Source: Pelobacter propionicus DSM 2379
Lineage (GTDB): Bacteria; Desulfobacterota; Desulfuromonadia; Geobacterales; Pseudopelobacteraceae
Direction: 5' to 3'
Assembly: GCF_000015045.1 (NCBI RefSeq)
Contig: NC_008609.1
Location: 434,001 to 498,000 of the forward strand
Length of the DNA stretch: 64,000 nucleotides
Below the pieces are notes generated by a model that saw only the letters and a list, made by a program, of their open reading frames with translations, made no database searches and was not told the DNA's origin. Position numbers and translations under genes: made by a program. Shown one piece after another: positions 1 through 8,048 of the stretch. The first letter of the stretch is position 1. The number at the start of each line of letters is the position of its first letter.

Positions 1-1
1 C

Positions 2-313
2 TGGTACGAGGGAAACGCCCCGTTGCGGGCAGTCATCGACCGGATTGCTGCGGGCGATTTCTCCCCCGGCGATCGGAACCTGTTCCAGCCGCTGGTGGAC
101 CAACTCCTGGGGCATGACGACTATCTGCTGCTGGCCGACTACCAGGCATACATGGACTGCCAGGACCGGGTCGACGCAGCGTTCCGGGACAGGGACGCAT
201 GGACGGAGATGTCCATCCTGAACGTGGCCCGCATGGGAATGTTCTCTTCCGATCGTGCCATCCGCGAGTACTGCGAGAACATCTGGCATGCCCCGCCGAT
301 CCCGGGCGATTGA
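2..313 (+). CDS. glgP: Glycogen phosphorylase, C-terminal end (partial)
   Basis: Only the last ~103 codons are in the window; the start lies to the left. The residues WYEGN, SPGD, the FQPLVDQLL stretch, LLADYQAY, CQDRVDAA, MSILNVARMG and FSSDRAIREY match the C-terminal end of GT35 glycogen/alpha-glucan phosphorylases. The family releases glucose-1-phosphate from glycogen in the cytoplasm using PLP; the PLP lysine lies outside the window or was not identified. A glycogen debranching gene (glgX) lies 3.5 kb downstream on the same strand, so this is a glycogen breakdown locus. Confidence 0.9.
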   Translation, partial: WYEGNAPLRAVIDRIAAGDFSPGDRNLFQPLVDQLLGHDDYLLLADYQAYMDCQDRVDAAFRDRDAWTEMSILNVARMGMFSSDRAIREYCENIWHAPPIPGD

Positions 314-363
314 GGGCTTCGGACGCATGTCCCCTGTTTTGCGTGGCGAGAGGTGAATGAACC

Positions 364-1584
364 ATGATCATAGGCTCTGCATTTGTCATGCTCCTCTTCC
401 TGTACAGCCTGATCTCCGAGCGTCTGAAACGCACCATCATCACGCCTCCCATACTCTTCACCGTCGGAGGCATGGCACTGATCCTCGCCGTGCCCACTCT
501 TCGCGAGATCGACGTGGAACGGGAGAGCCTGCTGAAACTTGCCGAGATCGGGCTGGTCATGCTCCTGTTCACCGACGCCACTCACATCGACTTTACTAAA
601 CTGCGCAGTCGGGAACGGCTGCCGCTGCGGCTTTTGAGTGTGGGCATGCTGCTGACCATCCTGCTGGGGGCGGTTGCCGGCCAGATGGTTTTCCCCGACC
701 TGTCCCTCTGGGAGACGGGAATCCTGGCCGCCATCCTGGCTCCCACCGATGCCGGCCTGGGGCAGGTCATCGTCCAGAGTCCGCTGGTGCCGCTGCGCAT
801 TCGCCAGTCCCTGGATGTGGAAGCCGGTCTCAATGACGGACTCTCCGTTCCGTTCCTGCTGTTTTTCATTGCCGTGTCCCAGGCAGGAACCGACGGGGGT
901 GGGGCGGTCTTTTCCCGTTTCATCTTCCAACAGCTGGGTCTGGGCGCCCTGGCGGGGGGGGGCATCGGCCTGGCCGGCGGCGCGCTGCTGGGACTGGCGC
1001 ATCGCAAGGGGTGGATGGCCGAATCGGTCCAGCAGCTGGGGCTGGTGACGCTGCCCATGCTCTGTGTCCTGGCCTGCGAGCCGCTTGGCGGGAGCATGTT
1101 CATCGCCGCCTATGTGGCCGGCCTGGCGGTCCTGGTCGGATTCAAGGATGCCGCAGCCCACTGCACGGAATTCACCGAGGGGTGGGGACAGCTGTTCGAT
1201 TACTTTGTCTTCTTCTTTTTCGGGCTGATCGTGGTGTTTCTGCTCGACCGTCTTACCACTCTCCACCTGCTCTACGCCCTGCTCAGCCTGACCCTGGTGC
1301 GCATGCTTCCTGTGGCCATCGCCCTCTTGGGCACCCGCCTGAGTTCCGCCACCGTTCTGTTCATGGGCTGGTTCGGTCCCCGCGGTCTGGCCTCCATCGT
1401 GCTCGGCCTGGTTTTCCTGGAAGAGGAGGCGCGCCTGCCGGGGGAAGAGACCATTAAGCTGGCCGTCATCGCTACGGTCATGCTGAGCATTTTTGCCCAC
1501 GGTTTCAGTGCCCTGCCCGGTATCAGCTGGTACGGTCGCAGGGTGGCTAAGCTGGATGGCCAGGCATTCGAGAAACAGCAATAA
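364..1584 (+). CDS. Cation:proton antiporter, CPA1/NhaP type
   Basis: The 406-residue protein is almost wholly hydrophobic, with about 11-12 predicted membrane segments and no soluble C-terminal domain. The stretch ILAPTDAGLGQVIVQ followed by LDVEAGLNDGLSVPFLLF matches the CPA1 sodium/proton antiporter core, where the Asp residues of the discontinuous helices bind the ion; GPRGLASIVL late in the protein is also typical. It probably exchanges Na+ or K+ for H+ at the inner membrane; the ion cannot be read from sequence. The ATG has a GAGGTGA ribosome site 8 bases upstream. It sits between glgP and a DUF3300 gene. Confidence 0.85.
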   Translation: MIIGSAFVMLLFLYSLISERLKRTIITPPILFTVGGMALILAVPTLREIDVERESLLKLAEIGLVMLLFTDATHIDFTKLRSRERLPLRLLSVGMLLTILLGAVAGQMVFPDLSLWETGILAAILAPTDAGLGQVIVQSPLVPLRIRQSLDVEAGLNDGLSVPFLLFFIAVSQAGTDGGGAVFSRFIFQQLGLGALAGGGIGLAGGALLGLAHRKGWMAESVQQLGLVTLPMLCVLACEPLGGSMFIAAYVAGLAVLVGFKDAAAHCTEFTEGWGQLFDYFVFFFFGLIVVFLLDRLTTLHLLYALLSLTLVRMLPVAIALLGTRLSSATVLFMGWFGPRGLASIVLGLVFLEEEARLPGEETIKLAVIATVMLSIFAHGFSALPGISWYGRRVAKLDGQAFEKQQ

Positions 1585-1611
1585 CCCGAACCTGCGCGTA
1601 AAGGAGGCCGT

Positions 1612-2862
1612 ATGAGACGAACATCCCTTTGGATCAGAGCACTGCATTTCCTGCTCGCCATGCTGCTGGCCATACCCCTTCAGCCAATGGCCCAACAAGG
1701 GGGGGGAGGGGCGACCAATAAGCTGTCCCAGCAAGAGCTGGCGCAACTGCTGGCCCCCATCGCCCTCTATCCCGATGAACTGGTTTCACAGGTCCTCATG
1801 GCGTCAACCTACCCGCTGGAGGTGGTCCAGGCCGACCGTTGGGTGCAGGGGAACAAGGGGCTCCAGGGTGACGCACTGGCCAAGGCCCTGGAAAAGGAGA
1901 GCTGGGATCCCAGCGTCAAGTCGCTGGTCAACTTCCCCTCCGTGCTTTCTGCCATGAGCCAGAAGCTGGACCTGACCACCAAGCTGGGAGATGCCTTCCT
2001 CTCCCAGCAGAAAGAGGTCATGGACACCATCCAGTTCCTGCGCAAGAAGGCCTACGACGCGGGCAACCTGAAGACGACCAAGGAACAGAAGGTTGTCGTG
2101 GAGAAGGAAACCATCGTCATCCAGCCGGCACAAACACAGGTCGTCTACGTCCCCTCCTACAGCACGACCGTGGTCTACGGCGCCTGGATGTATCCCGCCT
2201 ACCCTCCCTACTACTATTATCCTCCCCCTCCGCCGGCCTATCCGGCCTACCATTTCGCCGCCGGTGTGGCAGTGGGGGCCGCCTGGGGCTACGCCTGGGG
2301 GAGCTGCAACTGGCATGGCGGTGATGTGGATATCGACTACAACCGAAATACCACCATCAACAACAACATCGACCGGAGCAAGTACCAGAACAGGGTCAAT
2401 CCCAACGGAAGGGGGACCTGGCAACATGATCCCAGCCACCGTAAAAACGTTGCCTACCGGGACAACGCCACGGCGAAACAGTTCGGTCAGTCCCCCTCAC
2501 GCTCCGCCGAGTCAAGGCGTGAGGCACGGGGATTCGGCGACGCTGGGGGGAGAGGCGGTGCGGCCCGCCCCTCGGCCGGCACCATGGACCGCGGGGCCGG
2601 ACAACGGGGCGGATCGGCTGGTGCAAGTGTCTCCGACCGCAGCAGCGGGCAACGAACTTCCACGGGAAGTGGCCGTGACAGCGCCTTTGGTGGCGGCAGC
2701 GGAAGCCAGGAGCGCATGGCCAGCGACAGGGGAACGTCAAGCCGCCAGAGTGCCGGATTGAGCAGCGGTTCCCGCGGTGACAGCGGGTTTTCCCGGTCCA
2801 GTGGCGGATTCGGCGGTGGAGGTCGAAGCTTCGGCGGCGGCGGACGTGGCGGCCGCAGGTAG
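1612..2862 (+). CDS. DUF3300 domain exported protein
   Basis: An N-terminal hydrophobic segment (about residues 8-26, ending PMAQQ) looks like a signal peptide. Residues ~35-200 carry the DUF3300 hallmarks LAPIALYPDELVSQVLMAS, YPLEVVQADRW and QTQVVYVPSYSTTVVYG. A Tyr/Pro-rich stretch follows (AYPPYYYYPPPPPAYPAYHF), and the last ~140 residues are a low-complexity Gly/Ser/Arg tail ending in GGGGRGGRR. An AAGGAGG site precedes the ATG. The next gene encodes DUF2950; the two families commonly occur as neighbours. The function is unknown; a periplasmic or envelope role is inferred. Confidence 0.85.
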   Translation: MRRTSLWIRALHFLLAMLLAIPLQPMAQQGGGGATNKLSQQELAQLLAPIALYPDELVSQVLMASTYPLEVVQADRWVQGNKGLQGDALAKALEKESWDPSVKSLVNFPSVLSAMSQKLDLTTKLGDAFLSQQKEVMDTIQFLRKKAYDAGNLKTTKEQKVVVEKETIVIQPAQTQVVYVPSYSTTVVYGAWMYPAYPPYYYYPPPPPAYPAYHFAAGVAVGAAWGYAWGSCNWHGGDVDIDYNRNTTINNNIDRSKYQNRVNPNGRGTWQHDPSHRKNVAYRDNATAKQFGQSPSRSAESRREARGFGDAGGRGGAARPSAGTMDRGAGQRGGSAGASVSDRSSGQRTSTGSGRDSAFGGGSGSQERMASDRGTSSRQSAGLSSGSRGDSGFSRSSGGFGGGGRSFGGGGRGGRR

Positions 2863-2907
2863 GGCTACGTTCCTTAGTACCCATACAGACAGGGAGGATA
2901 GCGCATC

Positions 2908-3852
2908 ATGTTAATTTCATCCGGAAAGATCCATGCAGCCCTGCTCCTGCTGCTCTCCATGCTGGTTGTACTGGCGGGCGGGGTACCCGCCCAGGCGGCA
3001 TCGGCACGTACCCAGAAAACCTTCGCTTCCCCCCAGGCCGCGGTGGAGGCGCTGGTCCGGGCGCTCAAGAAAAATGACACCGGACAACTGGTCGCCATCT
3101 TCGGTCCCGGCTCGCGTAAGATCATCTCGTCGGGCGACCCGATTGCCGACAAAACCGACCGGGAGCGCATCGTGAAACTTTATGACGAGAAAGTGGCCAT
3201 TGAAGGGACTGAAACCGGCAAGGTGATATTCAGCCTGGGCAACGAGCAGTATCCCCTCTCAATCCCGCTGCTAAAAAAGGGCAAGGTCTGGCGTTTCGAC
3301 ACCCCGGCCGGCAGGGAGGAGCTGCTCAACCGGCGCATCGGTAGGAACGAACTGGGAGTGATCGAGATCATGCGCGCCTATGTGGATGCCCAGCGTGAAT
3401 ACGCCGAAGAAGACCGCAACGGCAACGGCACCAGGGAGTTCGCCCAGAAATTCAGGAGCGCTCCGGGCAAGAGGGACGGTCTCTACTGGGAGGTGAAGGA
3501 GGGTGAGCAGGAGAGCCCCTTGGGTCCCCTGGTGGCCAAGGCGGAAAGTGAAGGGTATGCAAAGAGCAAAAGGGGGGACAAGACGCCGTACCACGGTTAT
3601 CTGTTCAAGATCCTGAAGGGGCAGGGGAAGGACGCTCCCGGTGGCGCCTTCGATTACCTGGTGAACGGCAGGATGATCCTGGGCTTTGCCATGCTGGCCT
3701 ATCCCGCCCAGTATGGTTCCTCCGGTGTCATGAGCTTCATGGTGAACCAGAACGGCGTCGTCTACCAGAGGGACCTGGGCAAGGAGAGCGCCAGGCTCGC
3801 GGCGTCCATGACGTTCTTCAACCCGGACCCTAGCTGGAAGAAGGTGGAATGA
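2908..3852 (+). CDS. DUF2950 family exported protein
   Basis: The protein has a signal peptide (hydrophobic LLLLLSMLVVLAGGVPAQA) and then the full DUF2950 fold: SPQAAVEALVRALKKND, LFGPG-like IFGPGSRKII, SGDPIADK, RIGRNELGVIEIMRAYVDAQREYA, FRSAPGKRDGLYWE and a C-terminal MSFMVNQNGVVYQRDLG. It is 314 residues long, normal for the family, and apparently soluble in the periplasm. Its stop codon overlaps the start of glgX (ATGA), so the two are translationally coupled. The pairing with DUF3300 is the usual one; the biochemical role is not known. Confidence 0.85.
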   Translation: MLISSGKIHAALLLLLSMLVVLAGGVPAQAASARTQKTFASPQAAVEALVRALKKNDTGQLVAIFGPGSRKIISSGDPIADKTDRERIVKLYDEKVAIEGTETGKVIFSLGNEQYPLSIPLLKKGKVWRFDTPAGREELLNRRIGRNELGVIEIMRAYVDAQREYAEEDRNGNGTREFAQKFRSAPGKRDGLYWEVKEGEQESPLGPLVAKAESEGYAKSKRGDKTPYHGYLFKILKGQGKDAPGGAFDYLVNGRMILGFAMLAYPAQYGSSGVMSFMVNQNGVVYQRDLGKESARLAASMTFFNPDPSWKKVE

Positions 3853-5939
3853 GCGCGGCCGATACCAGGCCGGGCCGGGGACGGAGCCATCCGCTGGGGG
3901 CCACAATCGTTCCGGGCGGAGTGAATTTCAGTCTCTTCTCCCGGGACTGCAGCGCCGTCCAGCTGCTCCTGTTCGACCGGGTTGATGACGGCAGGCCGGC
4001 GCGCGTCATAATGCTGGATCCGCGGAAGAACCGCAGCTACCACTACTGGCACCTGTTCATTCCCGGCCTGGGTCCGGGTCAGCTGTACGGCTACCGGGTC
4101 GCCGGTCCGCGCGGACCCGGCGGGGGGGGGCGCTTCGACCCGGACAAGCTGCTCCTGGATCCCTACGGCAGGGGGGTGGCTGTCCCTGCCGGCTACAGCC
4201 GCGCAGCCGCCATGGCGCCGGGTGACAACTGCGGCCTGGCCATGAAGAGCGTGGTGGCCGACCCGCGCGGGTACGACTGGGAGGGGGACGCCCCCCTGGA
4301 GCGCCCCTTCTCCCGAACCCTGATCTATGAGCTGCACCTGGCCGGCTTCACCCGTCACCCTTCCTCGGGCGTCACCCCCGACAAGCGCGGCACCTACGCC
4401 GGACTGGTGGAGAAGATTCCCTACCTGCAGCAACTGGGGGTTACCGCCGTGGAACTCCTGCCGGTGTTCCAGTTCGATCCCCAGGACGCCCCCCCGGGGT
4501 TCAGCAACTACTGGGGGTACAGCCCGGTCTCCTTCTTCGCCCCCCACGCGGCCTACAGCTCCCGCCAAGACCCGCTGGGGCCGCTGGACGAATTCCGCGA
4601 TATGGTCAAGGCGCTCCACCGGGCCGGCATCGAGGTGGTCCTGGATGTGGTCTTCAATCACACCGCCGAGGGGGACCAAGGGGGAGCCACCATCTGCTAC
4701 CGGGGCCTGGCCAATGATTTCTACTACATGCTGGAGCCGGACGGCATCAGCTACGCCAACTACTCCGGCTGCGGCAACACCTTCAACGCCAACAATCCCA
4801 TCGCCCGGCGGCTGATTATTGACAGCCTGCACCACTGGGTCAGGGAGATGCACGTGGACGGTTTCCGCTTCGACCTGGCCTCCATCCTCTCCCGGGACGA
4901 GCAGGGCCGCCCCCTGGAGAATCCGCCCCTGCTGTGGGATATCGAAACCGACCCTGCCCTAGCCGGGATCAAGCTGATCGCCGAGGCCTGGGACGCGGCC
5001 GGGCTCTACCAGGTGGGCAGCTTCATCGGAGACAGCTGGAAGGAGTGGAACGGCAGGTTCCGGGACGACGTGCGCAGCTTCCTGCGCGGCGACCGCGGAA
5101 CGGTCTCGCGCTTTGCCTCCCGGCTGCTTGCCAGCCCCGATATCTATGGCCACGAGGAGCGGGAAGCGGAGCAGAGCATCAACTTCGTCACCTGCCACGA
5201 CGGCTTCACCCTCAACGACCTGGTCTCCTTTAACCGCAAGCATAATCAGGCCAATGGTGAGGATAACCGGGACGGCAGCAATGAGAACCTGAGTTGGAAC
5301 TGCGGCCAGGAGGGGCCCAGCAGTGATCCGTCGGTGGAGGCGCTGCGCAACCGCCAAGTGAAGAACTTTCTGGCGGTGACCCTGCTGGCCCTGGGCACCC
5401 CCATGCTCCTGATGGGGGACGAGGTGCGCAGGACGCAGGGGGGGAACAACAATGCCTACTGCCAGGACAACGAGACCGGCTGGTTCGACTGGCGGCTTTT
5501 GGAACGCTACGCCGACGTGCACCGCTTTGCGCGCATGCTGATAGCGGCACGCCAGCGACGCGACCTGGCGCTTGAGGATCCGGGGCTGACCCTCAACCAG
5601 CTCCTGGGCCAGGCGCGCCTGGAATGGCATGGCGTCAGGGCAGGACAGCCGGACTGGGGGGATGACTCCCACAGCATCGCCCTGACGGCCTGGAGTCAGA
5701 GCGGACGGTTCGCTATTCATCTTATGGTGAATGCCTGGCGGGAAGCGCTGGTCTTCCAACTCCCACCCGCCCCGGACGTGCCGGGGGGCTGCTGGCGCCG
5801 TTGGTTGGACACATCCCTGGCGTCGCCGGACGACATCGTAGCGCTGGAAGATGCTCCCCCCATGGAGAGGGCATGCTACCCGTTGCCACCCCACTCGCTG
5901 GCTGCCATGCTTGCCGCTGCTCCCAGCTGTGCCGTTTAA
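3849..5939 (+). CDS. glgX: Glycogen debranching enzyme GlgX
   Basis: GH13 isoamylase-type enzyme that removes alpha-1,6 branches left by glycogen phosphorylase. An N-terminal CBM48-like sandwich (PLGATIVPGGVNFSLFSR) is followed by a TIM barrel with all conserved regions: DVVFNHT near residue 266, DGFRFD near 337 (the nucleophile is the final Asp), IAEAWDAAG near 377 (acid/base Glu) and TCHDGFTLNDL near 447. GDEVRRTQGGNNNAYCQDNE is a GlgX/TreX signature. The 696-residue length is usual. The ATG lies inside the DUF2950 stop, giving a 4-base overlap. With glgP upstream it completes glycogen breakdown. Confidence 0.95.
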   Translation: MSAADTRPGRGRSHPLGATIVPGGVNFSLFSRDCSAVQLLLFDRVDDGRPARVIMLDPRKNRSYHYWHLFIPGLGPGQLYGYRVAGPRGPGGGGRFDPDKLLLDPYGRGVAVPAGYSRAAAMAPGDNCGLAMKSVVADPRGYDWEGDAPLERPFSRTLIYELHLAGFTRHPSSGVTPDKRGTYAGLVEKIPYLQQLGVTAVELLPVFQFDPQDAPPGFSNYWGYSPVSFFAPHAAYSSRQDPLGPLDEFRDMVKALHRAGIEVVLDVVFNHTAEGDQGGATICYRGLANDFYYMLEPDGISYANYSGCGNTFNANNPIARRLIIDSLHHWVREMHVDGFRFDLASILSRDEQGRPLENPPLLWDIETDPALAGIKLIAEAWDAAGLYQVGSFIGDSWKEWNGRFRDDVRSFLRGDRGTVSRFASRLLASPDIYGHEEREAEQSINFVTCHDGFTLNDLVSFNRKHNQANGEDNRDGSNENLSWNCGQEGPSSDPSVEALRNRQVKNFLAVTLLALGTPMLLMGDEVRRTQGGNNNAYCQDNETGWFDWRLLERYADVHRFARMLIAARQRRDLALEDPGLTLNQLLGQARLEWHGVRAGQPDWGDDSHSIALTAWSQSGRFAIHLMVNAWREALVFQLPPAPDVPGGCWRRWLDTSLASPDDIVALEDAPPMERACYPLPPHSLAAMLAAAPSCAV

Positions 5940-6070
5940 GGTCGCCAGGCACTTCACGGAGAAAGGAGCACCCAAGGGGTGCAACCATGCAACAGGGCAC
6001 TGGCAATATCTGATTGTGAAGGCCGTCGCTTTGGGCGGGTATATGCGTATATTGTGCCTGGAAAAGATGA

Positions 6071-6100
6071 AAGGGCTTGCAATGAAAATTGCAAGCCCTT
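6071..6100. terminator. Bidirectional hairpin between glgX and tRNA-Ala
   Basis: A perfect 13-bp stem (AAGGGCTTGCAAT / ATTGCAAGCCCTT) with a GAAA loop. On the plus strand it is followed by GATTTTG. On the minus strand it follows the tRNA 3' end after 8 bases. It probably ends transcription from both sides. Confidence 0.85.
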
Positions 6101-6108
6101 GATTTTGT

Positions 6109-6184
6109 TGGTGGAGATGAAGGGATTCGAACCCTCGACCCCTGCCTTGCGAAGGCAGTGCTCTCCCAGCTGAGCCACATCCCC
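6109..6184 (-). tRNA. tRNA-Ala (anticodon CGC)
   Basis: A complete 76-nt cloverleaf with CCA encoded. The acceptor stem GGGGATG pairs with CATCTCC and includes the G3:U70 wobble that identifies alanine tRNAs. The anticodon stem CTGCC/GGCAG holds the loop TTCGCAA, so the anticodon is CGC, reading GCG. The T arm contains GGTTCGAATCC. It is the last element of a minus-strand run radA-dksA-histidine kinase-tRNA and is followed directly by a strong hairpin. Confidence 0.97.
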
Positions 6185-6203
6185 GTATATGCTTGTCGTA
6201 ATG

Positions 6204-7580
6204 CTATATGAGCGGCAGTGTTAACGTGAAAACCGCTCCTCGTTCTCCGTTTTCCACGTCAATGGAGCCGTTGTGGTTCAGCATGATGCGCTTGACAATG
6301 GCCAGTCCGAGCCCGCTTCCTTGGGGTTTGGTGGTAAAGAACGGATCGAAAATCCGGGGCAGCATGTCGGGATGGATGCCGCCGCCAGTGTCGCTAATGC
6401 TAATCATTACTGAATTTTTGTCAAGAAATACTTTCTGTAGCCCGATCTCCAGCGCTCCTCCGTCCGTCATGCATTCACAGGCATTCAGAATCAGGTTGAG
6501 GAAGACCTGCTTGAGTTGGTGGGCGTCTCCCAGGACGATCCAAGGGCCGCCGCTGAACGAGGTCGTCAGGCTTACGTTATTCTCTTCCAGGGGGGTGCTG
6601 CTGACTTCGAAACACTCGCCAAGAATCTCCTCCAGATCGCAGTTGCCGTAGTCGAAGCAGACCATCGGTTTGCTGGTAAAGCTGAGGATGTCGGTTAACA
6701 TCCTCTCCAGGCGACAGACCTCTTTGCTGATGATATCGGCGTAGCGGTATTCGGGCGATTCCGTTGCCAGGTTCTTGATCAGGCGCCAGGAGAATCCTCC
6801 AATGGTTATGAGCGGATTCTTCAGCTCATGGGCCAGTTTTGCCGCCATCTCTCCCACTGCAGCCAGGCGCTCGCCGCGTATCAGGCGTTCACGGGCGTCA
6901 CGCAGGTTGGAGTGGGCCTCTTCGACACGATTGTAGAGCATGGAGTTTTCCACGGCCATGCCGGCCTGATTTGCGAAGAGTTGCAGGAAGTGCAGGTCAT
7001 CCAGGGTGATCTTGGCGCCGGATCCGGGGTTGTCCACTGCGATCATGCCCAGGTTTTTGTCCCGCGCCATCAGGGGGACGGCGGCAAAGGCGTACACGCC
7101 CAACTCCCTGAGGGCAAGGCATGCCGGGCAGGCGTCGCTCTCCGGTTGCTCGGCATGGTATACGACGTTTTCCACCATGACCTTGCTGATGACTTGACAG
7201 CTTCCGTCGATATCGATGCGGGTTGACCGTACCTGGTTGCAAAAGTTCGTTGCACGTTGGTGGGCGATGACCTGATCGCTGATGTCCCAGCGGTTGCTGA
7301 GCCGGTTTTCTTCGTCGCCCTCGACAACCAGTCTTTCGGAGGTGTCGCTGGTGACGCCGAGCATCCCCTGCAACGTACGGGACTTTTCGTTGTGCAGGAA
7401 GAGCATGGCTCGCTGGAAGAGCGGAGATGGGCCGGATGTCAGAGCGGTAAGGATCAGGTGGATGAGTTTGTTGAGGCGGATGGTTGATAACAAGGTGTTG
7501 CTGAGCTGGTACAACAGTGCCAGCTCGTTGAGTTTCTTGTCCGTGGTGTCGCAGTGGGGGGTGTTGTTCTGGTTTTCCAT
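6204..7580 (-). CDS. GAF-domain sensor histidine kinase
   Basis: A 458-residue soluble kinase with no membrane segment. An N-terminal GAF domain (about residues 20-205) holds a possible cysteine pair in SDACPACLA. The HisKA dimerisation helix contains the phosphoacceptor in AAKLAHELKNPLITIGG near residue 240. The HATPase_c domain shows NLILNACECM, SDTGGGIHPDML, FFTTKPQGSGLGLAIVKRI. It lacks a receiver and there is no regulator gene next to it, so the partner is unknown. It lies 36 bp downstream of dksA in the same direction. No clear ribosome site precedes the ATG, suggesting read-through from dksA. Confidence 0.88.
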   Translation of the reverse strand: MENQNNTPHCDTTDKKLNELALLYQLSNTLLSTIRLNKLIHLILTALTSGPSPLFQRAMLFLHNEKSRTLQGMLGVTSDTSERLVVEGDEENRLSNRWDISDQVIAHQRATNFCNQVRSTRIDIDGSCQVISKVMVENVVYHAEQPESDACPACLALRELGVYAFAAVPLMARDKNLGMIAVDNPGSGAKITLDDLHFLQLFANQAGMAVENSMLYNRVEEAHSNLRDARERLIRGERLAAVGEMAAKLAHELKNPLITIGGFSWRLIKNLATESPEYRYADIISKEVCRLERMLTDILSFTSKPMVCFDYGNCDLEEILGECFEVSSTPLEENNVSLTTSFSGGPWIVLGDAHQLKQVFLNLILNACECMTDGGALEIGLQKVFLDKNSVMISISDTGGGIHPDMLPRIFDPFFTTKPQGSGLGLAIVKRIMLNHNGSIDVENGERGAVFTLTLPLI

Positions 7581-7616
7581 GCGCTATCCGATACAGAGGC
7601 AAGAGGATTTTAAGGG

Positions 7617-7973
7617 TTACGGTCGTTTTTCCTTCTTCTCGGCTTCCAGCTTGCAGTTGATGCAGAGCGTCGTGACTGGGCGTACCTTCAGGCGTGCCTC
7701 CCCGATCTCGTCGCCGCATTCTTCGCAGATTCCAAATTCGCCGCTGTCGATTCGGCTGAGCGCTTCTTTGATTTTGTTGATAAGCTTACGCTCACGATCG
7801 CGGATGCGCAACTCGAAATTCCGGTCCGATTCCTGGGTGGCGCGATCAGTGGGGTCGGGAAAATTGGACGAATCGGCGGTCATTTCGGTTACGGTCTTGC
7901 CTGCCTCACTCAGGAGGGATTTCATCTCCTCCATCAAAACATTTCTGAAATACTCCAGTTTTTCAGCTTCCAT
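7617..7973 (-). CDS. dksA: DksA/TraR family zinc-finger RNA polymerase-binding protein
   Basis: The 118-residue protein has a coiled coil (about residues 1-75, including the DRATQESDRNFELRIRDRER stretch and KLINKIKEALSRID) and a C-terminal four-cysteine zinc finger, FGICEECGDEIGEARLK then CINCKLEAEKK. DksA binds the secondary channel of RNA polymerase and potentiates ppGpp control of stable RNA. It is slightly shorter than E. coli DksA (151 residues) but normal for delta-type proteobacterial homologues. The AGGAG site lies 7 bases before the ATG. It sits between radA and a sensor kinase. Confidence 0.9.
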   Translation of the reverse strand: MEAEKLEYFRNVLMEEMKSLLSEAGKTVTEMTADSSNFPDPTDRATQESDRNFELRIRDRERKLINKIKEALSRIDSGEFGICEECGDEIGEARLKVRPVTTLCINCKLEAEKKEKRP

Positions 7974-8048
7974 TGCCTGCTCCTGATCTTTCTCTTTAAA
8001 AAAAAGAGTCTAAAGATAACCATTGGCCAAGTCCAGAAAAAAATAGAA

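Noticed and set aside
139-1746. Long minus-strand open frame opposite the antiporter gene
   Set aside because: It mirrors a GC-rich real gene and its protein is Gln/His/Gly-rich with no family features.
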